The notes: generated by a model from the letters alone, not told the origin. Counted from the stretch's first letter, positions 42,091 through 52,137 are shown. The stretch: DNA of 64,000 nt from Streptomyces sp. BV286 (GCF_019090165.1 NZ_JAHRIB010000204.1:1-64000), one strand, 5' to 3'. Program-made: numbers and translations.

Positions 42091-44985
42091 ATGACAGAGA
42101 CGGCGAGCGGTCCGGCACGAGGTTCCCGCGCCAAGGGCACCAAGGCCAGCAAGGGGCTGCGCATCGAGCGCATCCACACCACCCCCGGCGTGCACCCGTA
42201 CGACGAGGTGGAATGGGCGCGCCGTGACGTCGTCATGACCAACTGGCGCGACGGCTCGGTCAACTTCGAGCAGCGTGGCGTCGAGTTCCCCGACTCATGG
42301 TCGGTGAACGCGGTCAACATCGTCACCAGTAAGTACTTCCGCGGTGCCGTCGGCACCCCGCAGCGCGAGGTGAGCCTCAGGCAGCTCATCGACCGGATCG
42401 TGAAGACGTACCGGAAGGCCGGAGAGGACCACAAGTACTTCGCCTCGCCCGCCGACGCCGAGATCTTCGAGCACGAGCTGGCGTACGCCCTCCTGCACCA
42501 GATCTTCAGCTTCAACTCCCCGGTGTGGTTCAACGTCGGCACGCCCCAGCCGCAGCAGGTCTCCGCCTGCTTCATCCTCGCCGTCGACGACTCCATGGAG
42601 TCGATCCTCGACTGGTACAAGGAAGAGGGCATGATCTTCAAGGGCGGCTCGGGCGCCGGCCTGAACCTCTCCCGGATCCGCTCCTCCAAGGAACTGCTCT
42701 CCTCGGGCGGCAACGCCTCGGGCCCCGTCTCCTTCATGCGCGGTGCGGACGCCTCCGCAGGAACGATCAAGTCGGGCGGCGCCACCCGCCGCGCGGCCAA
42801 GATGGTCATCCTCGACGTGGACCACCCCGACATCGAGGACTTCATCCAGACGAAGGTCAAGGAAGAGGAGAAGATCCGCGCCCTGCGCGACGCGGGCTTC
42901 GACATGGACCTGGGCGGCGACGACATCACGTCCGTCCAGTACCAGAACGCCAACAACTCGGTCCGCGTGAACGACGAGTTCATGAAGGCCGTGGAGAACG
43001 GCGACAAGTTCGGCCTGCGCGCCCGTATGACCGGTGAGGTCATCGAGGAGGTCGACGCCAAGGAGCTCTTCCGCAAGATGGCGGAGGCGGCCTGGGCCTG
43101 CGCCGACCCGGGCATCCAGTACGACGACACGATCAACCGCTGGCACACGTGCCCGGAGTCCGGCCGCATCAACGGCTCGAACCCGTGCAGCGAGTACATG
43201 CACCTGGACAACACGTCCTGCAACCTCGCCTCGCTGAACCTGATGAAGTTCCTGAAGGACGACAACAAGGGCCGCCAGTCCTTCGACGTCGAGCGCTTCT
43301 CCCAGGTCGTCGAGCTCGTCATCACCGCGATGGACATCTCCATCTGCTTCGCGGACTTCCCGACCCAGAAGATCGGCGAGAACACCCGCGCCTTCCGTCA
43401 GCTGGGCATCGGCTACGCCAACCTCGGCGCCCTGCTGATGGCGACCGGGCACGCGTACGACTCCGACGGCGGCCGCGCCCTCGCGGGAGCCATCACCTCG
43501 CTGATGACCGGCACCTCGTACAAGCGCTCCGCGGAGCTCGCCGCGGTCGTCGGCGCGTACGACGGCTACGCCCGCAACGCGCAGCCGCACCAGCGGGTCA
43601 TGAAGCAGCACTCCGACGCCAACGCCGTGGCCGTCCGTGTGGACGACCTGGACACGCCGATCTGGGCCGCCGCCACGGAGGCATGGCAGGACGTACTGCA
43701 CCTCGGTGAGAAGAACGGCTTCCGCAACGCGCAGGCCTCGGTCATCGCCCCGACCGGCACCATCGGTCTCGCGATGTCCTGCGACACCACCGGCCTCGAG
43801 CCCGACCTCGCCCTGGTCAAGTTCAAGAAGCTCGTCGGCGGCGGCTCGATGCAGATCGTCAACGGCACCGTCCCGCAGGCCCTGCGCCGCCTGGGTTACC
43901 AGGAGGAGCAGATCGAGGCGATCGTCGCCCACATCGCCGACCACGGCAATGTGATCGACGCCCCCGGCCTCAAGAACGAGCACTACGAGGTCTTCGACTG
44001 CGCCATGGGCGAGCGTTCCATCTCCGCGATGGGCCACGTCCGCATGATGGCCGCGATCCAGCCGTGGATCTCCGGTGCGCTCTCCAAGACGGTCAACCTG
44101 CCGGAGACGGCGACCGTCGAGGACGTCGAAGAGGTCTACTTCGAGGCGTGGAAGATGGGCGTCAAGGCGCTCGCGATCTACCGCGACAACTGCAAGGTCG
44201 GCCAGCCCCTCTCCGCGAAGACCAAGGAGAAGGAGAAGGTCGAGGTAACCGCCAAGGCCGAGGAGACCATCCGTACCGCGGTCGAGAAGGTCGTCGAGTA
44301 CCGCCCGGTGCGCAAGCGCCTTCCCAAGGGCCGTCCCGGCATCACGACGTCCTTCACGGTCGGTGGCGCCGAGGGGTACATGACCGCCAACTCCTACCCG
44401 GACGACGGTCTCGGCGAGGTCTTCCTGAAAATGTCGAAGCAGGGCTCGACCCTCGCCGGCATGATGGACGCCTTCTCGATCGCCGTCTCCGTGGGCCTGC
44501 AGTACGGCGTGCCGCTGGAGACGTACGTCTCGAAGTTCACCAACATGCGTTTCGAGCCGGCCGGTATGACGGACGACCCGGACGTGCGGATGGCGCAGTC
44601 GATCGTCGACTACATCTTCCGCCGCCTGGCGCTCGACTTCCTGCCCTTCGAGACGCGCTCCGCGCTCGGCATCCACTCCGCCGACGAGCGTCAGCGTCAC
44701 CTGGAGACCGGTTCGTACGAGCCGACCGACGAGGAGTTGGACGTCGAGGGCCTCGCCCAGTCCGCTCCCCGTACGCAGGAGCTGAAGGCCGTCGTCACGC
44801 CCAAGGCCGAGGTCGAAGCGGTCAAGCCCGCTCCGCAGCAGGCCCACACCAGTGCCGAACTGGTGGAGATGCAGCTGGGCATCCAGGCGGACGCCCCTCT
44901 GTGCTTCTCCTGCGGTACAAAGATGCAGCGGGCCGGTTCCTGCTACATCTGCGAGGGCTGCGGCTCGACCAGCGGCTGCAGCTGA
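42091..44985 (+). CDS. nrdJ: Class II (B12-dependent) ribonucleotide reductase NrdJ
   Basis: 964 residues from the ATG at 42091 (GGGAGG 4 bases upstream). Uses adenosylcobalamin to reduce ribonucleotides. Visible: SACFILAVDDSMESI and FKGGSGAGLNLS near the active site; NPCSEYMHLDNTSCNLASLNL with catalytic residues; the C-terminal CFSCGTKM...CYICEGCGS cysteine cluster as a zinc/redox tail. A stretch of about 60 Lys/Glu-rich residues (about 705-760) links core and tail. Streptomyces also has an oxygen-dependent class Ia enzyme elsewhere; NrdR controls both. Confidence 0.97.
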   Translation: MTETASGPARGSRAKGTKASKGLRIERIHTTPGVHPYDEVEWARRDVVMTNWRDGSVNFEQRGVEFPDSWSVNAVNIVTSKYFRGAVGTPQREVSLRQLIDRIVKTYRKAGEDHKYFASPADAEIFEHELAYALLHQIFSFNSPVWFNVGTPQPQQVSACFILAVDDSMESILDWYKEEGMIFKGGSGAGLNLSRIRSSKELLSSGGNASGPVSFMRGADASAGTIKSGGATRRAAKMVILDVDHPDIEDFIQTKVKEEEKIRALRDAGFDMDLGGDDITSVQYQNANNSVRVNDEFMKAVENGDKFGLRARMTGEVIEEVDAKELFRKMAEAAWACADPGIQYDDTINRWHTCPESGRINGSNPCSEYMHLDNTSCNLASLNLMKFLKDDNKGRQSFDVERFSQVVELVITAMDISICFADFPTQKIGENTRAFRQLGIGYANLGALLMATGHAYDSDGGRALAGAITSLMTGTSYKRSAELAAVVGAYDGYARNAQPHQRVMKQHSDANAVAVRVDDLDTPIWAAATEAWQDVLHLGEKNGFRNAQASVIAPTGTIGLAMSCDTTGLEPDLALVKFKKLVGGGSMQIVNGTVPQALRRLGYQEEQIEAIVAHIADHGNVIDAPGLKNEHYEVFDCAMGERSISAMGHVRMMAAIQPWISGALSKTVNLPETATVEDVEEVYFEAWKMGVKALAIYRDNCKVGQPLSAKTKEKEKVEVTAKAEETIRTAVEKVVEYRPVRKRLPKGRPGITTSFTVGGAEGYMTANSYPDDGLGEVFLKMSKQGSTLAGMMDAFSIAVSVGLQYGVPLETYVSKFTNMRFEPAGMTDDPDVRMAQSIVDYIFRRLALDFLPFETRSALGIHSADERQRHLETGSYEPTDEELDVEGLAQSAPRTQELKAVVTPKAEVEAVKPAPQQAHTSAELVEMQLGIQADAPLCFSCGTKMQRAGSCYICEGCGSTSGCS

Positions 44986-45020
44986 TCCCGGGCACCGCTC
45001 GGGTGTGAACTGCCTGGTCA

Positions 45021-45054
45021 GGGCGGCGGCGTCGATCACTCGACGCCGCCGCCC
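45021..45054 (+). terminator. Terminator after nrdJ
   Basis: Perfect 15-bp stem (GGGCGGCGGCGTCGA and complement) with a 4-base loop, then GGCGTTTTCC with a short T run. Confidence 0.92.
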
Positions 45055-45175
45055 CGGCGTTTTCCCCCACCCGGCTCCGGGGTGTGACGCGGCAGGGCCG
45101 GGTCCGCGAGGTCAGGGCACGCACGAGCAGGGGGCGTACGGCACAGGCCGCACCGCCCCCTGCCGCATGCGCCGG

Positions 45176-45709
45176 TCAGGACTCCTGGGCCTTGCCCATG
45201 GCCCTCGCGAAGGTCGCCGGGTCCGCGTCGAAGCCGCGGATGCCCGGATGGAAAGTCCACTCTCCGGAGTCGTCGCGTACGAACTCCGCGACCGTCGTGG
45301 CCGTCGCCCCGAGGACGCCGCCGAAGTCGTCCTCGGCCAGGACGGTGTAGCCCTCACGGATCCGCAGAGCCGGGTTGTGCACACCGACGAACGTGCGCCG
45401 TCCGGTGCGCTGCTGGATGGCGACACCGACCATCACGCGCGCGTAGCGCTTGTCGAGACGGGTCAGTTCCAGGGTCATCACCTCGTCCCAGCCGAAGCCC
45501 TTGCCGTCCTTGCTGTCCCGGTTGAGGTAGATGGTGCCGTCCGGGGAACGGCTGTCGAAGTGCACTACGTAGTCGGGGTTCTCCTGGGTGTCGGTCGCGA
45601 GATAGGTGGCGGCGACGATGTCCAGATCGATGGCCGGCTCACCGGCGGGACTGGGATCCCACTTCACCGAGACCTCGACCTTGCTGATGCCCTTGTTGAG
45701 GCCGTTCAC
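45176..45709 (-). CDS. TerD-family calcium-binding stress protein
   Basis: 177 residues from the GTG at 45709; AGGAGGGAG lies upstream at a good distance, favouring it over an upstream in-frame ATG (45775) that has no ribosome site. TerD marks: LNKGISKVEVSVKWDPS, DLDIVAATY, VHFDSRSPDGTIYLNRDSKDG and the domain end EFVRDDSGEWTFHPGIRGF. Family proteins bind Ca2+ and are linked to tellurite and envelope stress and to morphology in Streptomyces. No other ter genes are adjacent. Confidence 0.9.
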   Translation of the reverse strand: MNGLNKGISKVEVSVKWDPSPAGEPAIDLDIVAATYLATDTQENPDYVVHFDSRSPDGTIYLNRDSKDGKGFGWDEVMTLELTRLDKRYARVMVGVAIQQRTGRRTFVGVHNPALRIREGYTVLAEDDFGGVLGATATTVAEFVRDDSGEWTFHPGIRGFDADPATFARAMGKAQES

Positions 45710-45847
45710 CGCATCTCCCTCCTGGTCCCCTGCGTCGGCGCCCCAACTGACGGACAGTTGAGGCGTGTTGCCCATCGTGTCACGCGCGCGGGGCGCTCGT
45801 GCGGATGCAGTCCCCCCGAGCGTGACCGACGCCACGTTCCTGGGCCT

Positions 45848-45853
45848 TACGAT
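45848..45853 (+). promoter_or_regulatory. -10 element for a leaderless YdbC-like gene
   Basis: TACGAT, 6 bases before the GTG at 45860. Confidence 0.45.
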
Positions 45854-45859
45854 GGCGCC

Positions 45860-46465
45860 GTGCTGGTCAAGTGGATTCGCTGCACCGTGGTGGACCGCCG
45901 CGGTTTCGAACGGGGGCAGCGGAAATGGGCGGGGCTTCTGGGGGAGCCGGGATTCCGGGGGCAGGGCGGGGGATGGAGCCGGGGAAGGTCCGGAGTCGCC
46001 CACATCTTCGCCTTCTGGGAGAGCCGTGCCTTCTACGACTCCTTCATGGCCCGTTCCCATGACCGGCTGGCCACCTCCCAGGCAGGCACCTTCAAGGATC
46101 CGCACGTCAAACTCTTCGATCACCGTTTCGACGTGAAGACGGGCTTCGAACCCCGCTTCACGGAGGCCGACCTCGTACGGGTGGCGCACTGTCGCGTCCA
46201 CGAGGAGCGCGCCGAGCATTTCGCGCTGATGCAGGAGAAGGTCTGGAACCCCGCGATGGCCGGTTCGCCCGGCATGGTGCGAGGACTGTTCGGGGAGGCG
46301 CCCGGCCACGAGTTCCTGGTCCTGTCCATGTGGAAATCCGCCGCCGAGCACGGCAAATACCGGGTCGAGCGGGTGGAGCGGCTCGCCCTGCGGGCCCAGA
46401 TCGAGGCGGACGTCGCGGCGCTCACGGGGGACATCGTCCAGTTGGAACCGGCCTGGACCGTCTGA
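45860..46465 (+). CDS. YdbC-like (DUF4937) protein
   Basis: 201 residues, GTG start. The opening VLVKWIRCTVVDRRGFERGQ and the repeated FAFWESRAFYDSFMARSHDR and FLVLSMWKSAAEHGKYRVER suggest two ferredoxin-like (ABM-type) repeats, as in Bacillus YdbC. Function unknown in the family. Apparently leaderless. Followed, 82 bases on, by the phosphatase gene. Confidence 0.7.
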   Translation: MLVKWIRCTVVDRRGFERGQRKWAGLLGEPGFRGQGGGWSRGRSGVAHIFAFWESRAFYDSFMARSHDRLATSQAGTFKDPHVKLFDHRFDVKTGFEPRFTEADLVRVAHCRVHEERAEHFALMQEKVWNPAMAGSPGMVRGLFGEAPGHEFLVLSMWKSAAEHGKYRVERVERLALRAQIEADVAALTGDIVQLEPAWTV

Positions 46466-46535
46466 AACGGTCGCGATTTGTGTGACCTGCGACGTATGCA
46501 GCCCGTACGAGTGCTCGATCGGCCGCGACCCGATC

Positions 46536-46541
46536 TAGGGT
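46536..46541 (+). promoter_or_regulatory. -10 element for a leaderless phosphatase gene
   Basis: TAGGGT, 6 bases before the ATG at 46548. Confidence 0.45.
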
Positions 46542-46547
46542 TTCGGT

Positions 46548-47207
46548 ATGGCACGTCCACGGCGCATCGTCCTTGTCCGGCACGGCGAGTCGGTGGGCAA
46601 TGCCGATGACTCCGTCTACGAGCGTGAACCCGACCACGCCCTGGCGCTCACCGAGAAGGGGTGGCGGCAGGCGGAGGAGACGGGCAAGCGGATCCGAGAG
46701 GTCTTCGGCAGCGAGCAGGTAAGCGTTTACGTCTCCCCGTACCGCCGCACCCACGAGACCTTCCGCGCCTTCCACCTGGATCCCGGCCAGGTACGCGTCC
46801 GGGAGGAGCCACGGCTGCGAGAGCAGGACTGGGGAAACTGGCAGGACCGGGACGACGTACGCCTCCAGAAGGCCTACCGGGACGCGTACGGGCACTTCTT
46901 CTACCGTTTCGCGCAGGGCGAGTCCGGTGCCGATGTGTACGACCGGGTCGGCAACTTCCTGGAGAGCCTGTTCCGGAGCTTCGAGGCGCCCGATCACCCG
47001 CCCAACGTGCTCCTGGTGACCCACGGTCTGGCCATGCGGCTGTTCTGCATGCGCTGGTTCCACTGGACGGTCGCCGAGTTCGAGTCGCTGTCGAACCCGG
47101 GGAACGCGGAGATGCGGATGCTCGTTCTGGGGGAGGACGGCAAGTACACGATCGACCGTCCCTTCGAGCGTTGGCGTGATCCGGAGCCGTACGGGGTCAC
47201 CGGATAG
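46548..47207 (+). CDS. Histidine phosphatase superfamily protein (phosphoglycerate mutase-like)
   Basis: 219 residues. Catalytic RHG in IVLVRHGESVGNADD; second arginine in VYVSPYRRTHET; late catalytic histidine in VLLVTHGLAMR. REQDWGNWQD is the usual acid-loop. A broad-specificity phosphatase; the substrate is not predictable. The stop overlaps the TAGAGT element serving the next gene. Confidence 0.92.
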   Translation: MARPRRIVLVRHGESVGNADDSVYEREPDHALALTEKGWRQAEETGKRIREVFGSEQVSVYVSPYRRTHETFRAFHLDPGQVRVREEPRLREQDWGNWQDRDDVRLQKAYRDAYGHFFYRFAQGESGADVYDRVGNFLESLFRSFEAPDHPPNVLLVTHGLAMRLFCMRWFHWTVAEFESLSNPGNAEMRMLVLGEDGKYTIDRPFERWRDPEPYGVTG

Positions 47208-47219
47208 AGTGGCAGGGCG

Positions 47220-48131
47220 ATGACCGCTGACTCCTCTTCCGACGGGCGCCTCGATCGCGCCCTGGCCAGCCTGCGTGGACTCGCGGTGGGGGACGCGCTG
47301 GGCTCCCAGTTCTTCGTGCCCGCGAACTACCCGCTGCTCAAGGACCGCGTACTGCCGCCCGGGCCCTGGCAGTGGACCGACGACACGGAAATGGCCACCT
47401 CCGTAGTGGCCACTCTGGCCACCCACCACCGCATCGACCAGGACGCACTGGCCCGCTCCTTCGCCGAGCACCACGACTTCGACCGTGGGTACGGACCCGC
47501 GGTCAACCGACTGCTGCGGCTGGTCCGGGAGGGCGGTGACTGGCGCGAGCTGTCCTCGGCCCTCTTCAACGGCCAGGGCTCCTGGGGCAACGGAGCGGCG
47601 ATGCGCATCGCCCCTCTGGGCGCCTGGTACGCGGACGATCCGGAGCAGGCCACGCACCAGGCCGAGATCTCGGCGTACCCCACGCATCAGCACCGCGAAG
47701 CGGTGGTCGGCGCCATGGCCGTGGCGGCCGCCGCCGCGCTGGCGGCGGCGCCGGGAGGCCCGCCCAGGCCCGACGCGCTGCTCGACGGAGTCATCGCCCT
47801 GGTGCCGCGCAGCGCCGTCGGCGCGGGCCTGCGGCGCGCCAGGGACATGCTCGACTACGCGGACACGGCCACCGTCGCCGCCGTCCTCGGCTGCGGGCGG
47901 CGTACGACCGCGCACGACACGGTGCCGTTCGCCCTCTGGTCGGCGGCACGGACGCTCGGGGACTACGAAGAGGGTTTCTGGGCGACCGCCCAGGTGGGTG
48001 GCGACATGGACACCACCTGCGCCATCGTCGGGGGCGTCGTGGCCGCCGGGAAGGCCGGGGCGCCGCCCGCCGAATGGGCGCGGCACACGGAGGCGCTGCC
48101 GGGCTGGCTGACGCCGGGGGACGGCGGATAG
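47220..48131 (+). CDS. ADP-ribosylglycohydrolase (DraG-like)
   Basis: 303 residues, starting 12 bases after the phosphatase gene. Dinuclear metal motifs: GLAVGDALGSQF, WTDDTEMATSV and GGDMDTTCAIVGGVVAA, all as in active ADP-ribosyl hydrolases. It likely removes ADP-ribose from proteins or small molecules. A TAGAGT at 47205-47210 may start a short-leader transcript. No ADP-ribosyltransferase gene is adjacent. Confidence 0.92.
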   Translation: MTADSSSDGRLDRALASLRGLAVGDALGSQFFVPANYPLLKDRVLPPGPWQWTDDTEMATSVVATLATHHRIDQDALARSFAEHHDFDRGYGPAVNRLLRLVREGGDWRELSSALFNGQGSWGNGAAMRIAPLGAWYADDPEQATHQAEISAYPTHQHREAVVGAMAVAAAAALAAAPGGPPRPDALLDGVIALVPRSAVGAGLRRARDMLDYADTATVAAVLGCGRRTTAHDTVPFALWSAARTLGDYEEGFWATAQVGGDMDTTCAIVGGVVAAGKAGAPPAEWARHTEALPGWLTPGDGG

Positions 48132-48545
48132 GGCCGGCGCGGGGTCGTCCGGCGCCCGTTCGGCAGGGCCATGCCCTCCGCCCCGCGCAGGGCTCGGTGT
48201 GACGCGGTCGGCCGTGCGCGCTGACGGCTTTCGTCGAGCGACCGAGATGAGAGCCGAGCGACCGAGGTGAGAAGCGACGGCATCGCTGCCCTCGGCGCCG
48301 CCGCTCGGCTCGCGTGACTGCCGCACGCGCGCGTGCCCCTGTTTCTCCTGGCCCAAGCGGCGACCACTGTCACAGCCCTGCCACAGAGAGCTCGTGACCC
48401 GCTGGGCCGACCGTCCCGCGGTTACCCTTTCCGCCACGCCGCCCGTTGATCATCACGGGCGTGCGCCGACGAGAAGCCGGTTTTCTGAGCTCCCCCGCAG
48501 CCGTTCCGGGCTGCGAGCTGCCCGGACCGGTCGGGAGGGGGTCCC
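48132..48545. other. 414-bp intergenic region with a 20-bp-period direct repeat
   Basis: Contains two near-identical 18-bp copies of CGAGCGACCGAG(A/G)TGAGA at 48235-48252 and 48255-48272. No gene supported; probably the promoter region of the membrane protein gene. Confidence 0.55.
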
Positions 48546-50318
48546 GTGTCCGACACGCCGTCCGAGGCAGAGCCGAGCGGCTCGAAAGCGGAGGATCGAG
48601 CACTGAAGTCCGGCATCGAGGCCGAGGAGCCGGAGGGCACCCTTTCAGCGGCCCGTTCCGGGGACGACGCCGCAAGTGCGTCCCCGGGCAGGAGCAGGGC
48701 CGGAAGCCGATCCGGCGACTCCGACGACCGCGACGACTCCGACGACCGCGGCAGCTCGCAGAAGGACTCGCAGAAGGACTCGGAGGACGACCCGGAGGAG
48801 GATGAAGGCTGGGACGGCCCCGCCGTCGAGTCCTGGTTCGCGGACATCCAGGCGGGCACCCCGGCGCCGGTCCGCACCGAGACGCTCTGGGCCGCACTCG
48901 CCGCAGGCCTGCTCAGCATGCTCCTGCTCGGAGAAGGGCTGGCGCTCAACCTCCTGCTGGTGGCGATTCCGGTCACGCTCGGCGCGTACTTCGCCGCTGG
49001 GACGGCGGGCCGGCGCCCGCGCCCCTGGACGTTGGTGTGGGGCGTCGGAGGGCTTGCCCTGCTCATCGTTCCGGCTCTGAGGGACGCCGACTGGCCGTCG
49101 TTCCTCGCCGTCGTCGCCGCGGTGGCGGTGGGCTCGCTCGCCCTGCACGGCGGCCGTACCTGGCCAGGGATGCTGTTCGGCCCGATAGGCCTCTACACCT
49201 CGCTGATCACCGGCCCGGGCTGGGGCTGGCGCGGGCTGCGCGAGCGAACCGGCGGCGCCCGCGGCAACGTGGGCCCGGTGCTGCGGGCGCTCGTGGTGAC
49301 CGCGGTTCTGCTGGTGGTCTTCGGCACGCTGTTCGCCGGGGCGGACGCGGCCTTCGCGGACCTCCTCGCGGGTCTCGTGCCGGACGCTTCGGTCTCCGGT
49401 GGTCCCTGGCACGTCGTTCTGTTCGTGCTCGGTGCCGTCGGCGCCCTCGCGGCGGCACACACGGCCGCGGCACCTGTCCAGTGGGACCGCGTCGAGGTGC
49501 CCCCGGGCCGTGCCCGTGGCCGCGTCGAGTGGGCGCTGCCCCTGATCGTGCTCGCCGTGCTCTTCGCGGTCTTCAACGCCGTCCAGCTGGCCGTCCTGTT
49601 CGGCGGATACGACGCCGTACTGGAGAAGACCGGCCAGACCTACGCCGAGTACGCGCGCCAGGGCTTCTGGCAGCTGCTCCTGGTCACACTCCTCACCCTT
49701 CTGGTCATCGTCTTCGCCCTGCGCTGGGCCCCGCGGGACGGTTCACGCGACTGGACCCTGGTGCGAGCCGTCCTCGGAACCCTCTGCGCCCTCGCCCTCG
49801 TCGTGGTGGCCGCGGCGGTGCGGCGTATGGACATGTACGTGGAGGCGTACGGACTGACCCGGCTGCGGATCTCGGTGGTGGGCGTCGAGCTCTGGCTCGG
49901 TCTGGTGATCGCGCTCATCATGGTGGCCGGTGTCCTGGGCGCCCGCTGGCTGCCGCGCGCCGTGATGGCCAGCGCCGCCGCGGGAGTGCTCGTCTTCGGA
50001 ATCGTGTCACCGGACGGCCTGATCGCCGAGCGCAACGTCCAGCGGTACGAGGAGACGGGCACGTTCGACCTCGACTACGCGCGCGGGCTGTCCGCCGACG
50101 CCGTCCCGGCCCTCGACAGGCTGGAGGAGCCATTGCGGTCCTGCGCTCTGAAGTCCATGGCGGAGGACCTGCAGGCGGAGACCGAGCCGTGGTACGCGAC
50201 GAGCTGGGGCGAGGCACGGGCCCGGGACATCCTCGACGGGCGGGGCCTGTCCTCCGAGGCCGACTGGCAGGAGTGCGGTCGGCTGAGCACCGAGCTGACG
50301 TTCCGCGGAGGCAGCTGA
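48546..50318 (+). CDS. DUF4153/DUF4173-type multi-pass membrane protein
   Basis: 590 residues, GTG start with GGGAGGGGG. About 100 acidic/Ser-rich cytoplasmic residues (with QKDSQKDSEDD) precede roughly ten hydrophobic helices. DRVEVPPGRARGRVEWALPL, the segment TYAEYARQGFWQLL and RRMDMYVEAYGLTRLRISV resemble the DUF4173/DUF4153 family. Function unknown; the C-terminal 120 residues are soluble. Ends at the terminator shared with the efflux gene. Confidence 0.8.
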   Translation: MSDTPSEAEPSGSKAEDRALKSGIEAEEPEGTLSAARSGDDAASASPGRSRAGSRSGDSDDRDDSDDRGSSQKDSQKDSEDDPEEDEGWDGPAVESWFADIQAGTPAPVRTETLWAALAAGLLSMLLLGEGLALNLLLVAIPVTLGAYFAAGTAGRRPRPWTLVWGVGGLALLIVPALRDADWPSFLAVVAAVAVGSLALHGGRTWPGMLFGPIGLYTSLITGPGWGWRGLRERTGGARGNVGPVLRALVVTAVLLVVFGTLFAGADAAFADLLAGLVPDASVSGGPWHVVLFVLGAVGALAAAHTAAAPVQWDRVEVPPGRARGRVEWALPLIVLAVLFAVFNAVQLAVLFGGYDAVLEKTGQTYAEYARQGFWQLLLVTLLTLLVIVFALRWAPRDGSRDWTLVRAVLGTLCALALVVVAAAVRRMDMYVEAYGLTRLRISVVGVELWLGLVIALIMVAGVLGARWLPRAVMASAAAGVLVFGIVSPDGLIAERNVQRYEETGTFDLDYARGLSADAVPALDRLEEPLRSCALKSMAEDLQAETEPWYATSWGEARARDILDGRGLSSEADWQECGRLSTELTFRGGS

Positions 50319-50524
50319 AGCGGCTGAAGCGGCTGAGGCAGGCGCGCGCCGACCACGTACGCGCCTGCCGGTGTTGAGGACGCGTTGCTACGGCCGCGCG
50401 TCCGAGGCGGGTACGGCCTCGGTCGGGCGACGGCAGGCACGGCTCGGACGTGGGGCAACTCGGGCGTGGGACTGGTCGGGCGTGGGGCAGGGAGCCGCGG
50501 CTTCGATCGCGTACGAACCGGGCA

Positions 50525-50559
50525 GGCCGGGCCACCGTCTCCCGTACGGTGGCCCGGCC
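50525..50559. terminator. Bidirectional terminator
   Basis: Perfect 14-bp stem with a 7-base loop, just before the end of the converging efflux pump gene. Confidence 0.88.
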
Positions 50560-50565
50560 CGCTGG

Positions 50566-52113
50566 TCAGCCCGCGGCGGGGCCGGCCGTGCCCGACAGCG
50601 CGTCGAGGTCGCTCTTGCGGACCTTGATCACCACCGTGGCGGTGACCAGGGCGAGCAGGGCCATCGCGACAGCCGGGATGAAGGCCGTGGAGATGCCCTG
50701 GGCGAGTACCTCGTGACTCCAGGGAGCGGGCAGCTGGTGCGTCTTCGCGAACTCGGCCTTCTGCTCGGCCGAGGCACTGGCCATGAAGTCCGTGACCTGC
50801 TTCTCCGCCTCTTCGCGGCTCGCCGTGCCGAAGACGGTGGTCAGGATGGAGAGGCCGAGCGAACCGCCCACCTGTTGCGTGACGTTGAGCAGGCCCGACG
50901 CGGCACCCGCCTCGTGTGCGGCGACCCCGGAGACCGCGGTCAGGGTCAGCGTCACGAAGTTCAGACCCATGCCGAAGGCGAACAGCAGCATCGGGCCGAG
51001 CACCCCGCCGAGATACGTACTCCCGGGGTCCATGAAGGTCAGCCAGCCGAGCCCGACCGCGACGAAGGCCGACCCGACCACCATGAACGGCTTCGGGCCG
51101 AGAACCGGCAGGAAACGCTGCGACAGGCCCGCGCCGACGATGATCGCGAACGTCACGGGGAGGAAGGCCAGGCCCGCCTCGATCGGGGTGTACCGCAGCA
51201 CGTTCTGCACGAAGAGAACGATGAAGAAGAACATGCCGAACATCGCCGCGGCGAGGCTCAGCATGATCACGTACGTACCGGAGCGGTTGCGGTCGGCGAA
51301 CATCCGCAGGGGCGTGATCGGTTCCTTGGCCCGGGACTCGATCAGGGCGAACGCCACCAGGAGGACGACCGCGGCGCAGAAGGACGCGATGGTGAGGCCG
51401 TCCCGCCATCCCTCCTCCGCGGCCCGGATGAAGCCGTAGACGAGCGAGGCCATACCGGCCGTCGACGTCAGCGCGCCCGCGATGTCGAAGCGCCCGGCAT
51501 GCCGCTCGGACTCGCTGATGTAGAGCGGTGTGACCACGGCGATCAGCACGCCGATGGGTACGTTGACGAAGAGGACCCAGCGCCAGTCGAGCCACTCCGT
51601 GAGCATTCCGCCGGCCAGCAGGCCGATGGCGCCGCCACCGGCCGAGACGGCGGCGAAGACACCGAACGCGCGATTGCGCTCGGGCCCTTCGGGGAACGTC
51701 GTGGTGATGAGCGCCAGCGAGGTGGGCGAGGCGATCGCGCCACCGACGCCCTGCAGGGCGCGTGCGGCCAGCAGCTGCCAGGGTTCCTGGGCGAAGCCGC
51801 CGAGGAGCGAGGCGGCCGTGAAGAGCAGGATGCCGGTCATGAAGACCCGGCGGCGGCCGAGGATGTCCCCGGCCCGGCCGCCGAGCAGCAGCAGCCCGCC
51901 GAAGGTGAGTGTGTACGCGCTGACCACCCAGGTGAGATCGGTGGTCGAGAACTCGAGCGCGTTCTGGATGTGCGGGAGGGCGATGTTCACAATCGTCGCG
52001 TCGAGTACCACCATGAGTTGGCAGGCCGCGATGACGGTGAGCGCGATGCCGGGATGTCCCTCCCGGCGGGCCGCCCCTGGCTTTTGATCCTGGGTCAACG
52101 GAGAGGTTGTCAC
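50566..52113 (-). CDS. MFS drug-efflux transporter, EmrB/QacA (14-helix) type
   Basis: 515 residues from the GTG at 52113. Motif A is GGRAGDILGRRRVF after the second helix; VVLDATIVNIALPHIQ is the DHA2 signature in helix 1; LLNVTQQVGGSLG occurs in the later half. Proton-driven export of hydrophobic compounds. It is divergent from a TetR-type gene across two perfect 20-bp operators, one of which abuts its promoter region. Confidence 0.93.
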   Translation of the reverse strand: MTTSPLTQDQKPGAARREGHPGIALTVIAACQLMVVLDATIVNIALPHIQNALEFSTTDLTWVVSAYTLTFGGLLLLGGRAGDILGRRRVFMTGILLFTAASLLGGFAQEPWQLLAARALQGVGGAIASPTSLALITTTFPEGPERNRAFGVFAAVSAGGGAIGLLAGGMLTEWLDWRWVLFVNVPIGVLIAVVTPLYISESERHAGRFDIAGALTSTAGMASLVYGFIRAAEEGWRDGLTIASFCAAVVLLVAFALIESRAKEPITPLRMFADRNRSGTYVIMLSLAAAMFGMFFFIVLFVQNVLRYTPIEAGLAFLPVTFAIIVGAGLSQRFLPVLGPKPFMVVGSAFVAVGLGWLTFMDPGSTYLGGVLGPMLLFAFGMGLNFVTLTLTAVSGVAAHEAGAASGLLNVTQQVGGSLGLSILTTVFGTASREEAEKQVTDFMASASAEQKAEFAKTHQLPAPWSHEVLAQGISTAFIPAVAMALLALVTATVVIKVRKSDLDALSGTAGPAAG

Positions 52114-52137
52114 TATTGGGTCCCCCACAAGTACGTT

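Noticed and set aside
42295..45039. A 914-codon minus-strand open frame antisense to nrdJ
   Set aside because: High-GC shadow frame opposite a strongly conserved gene; no family resemblance.
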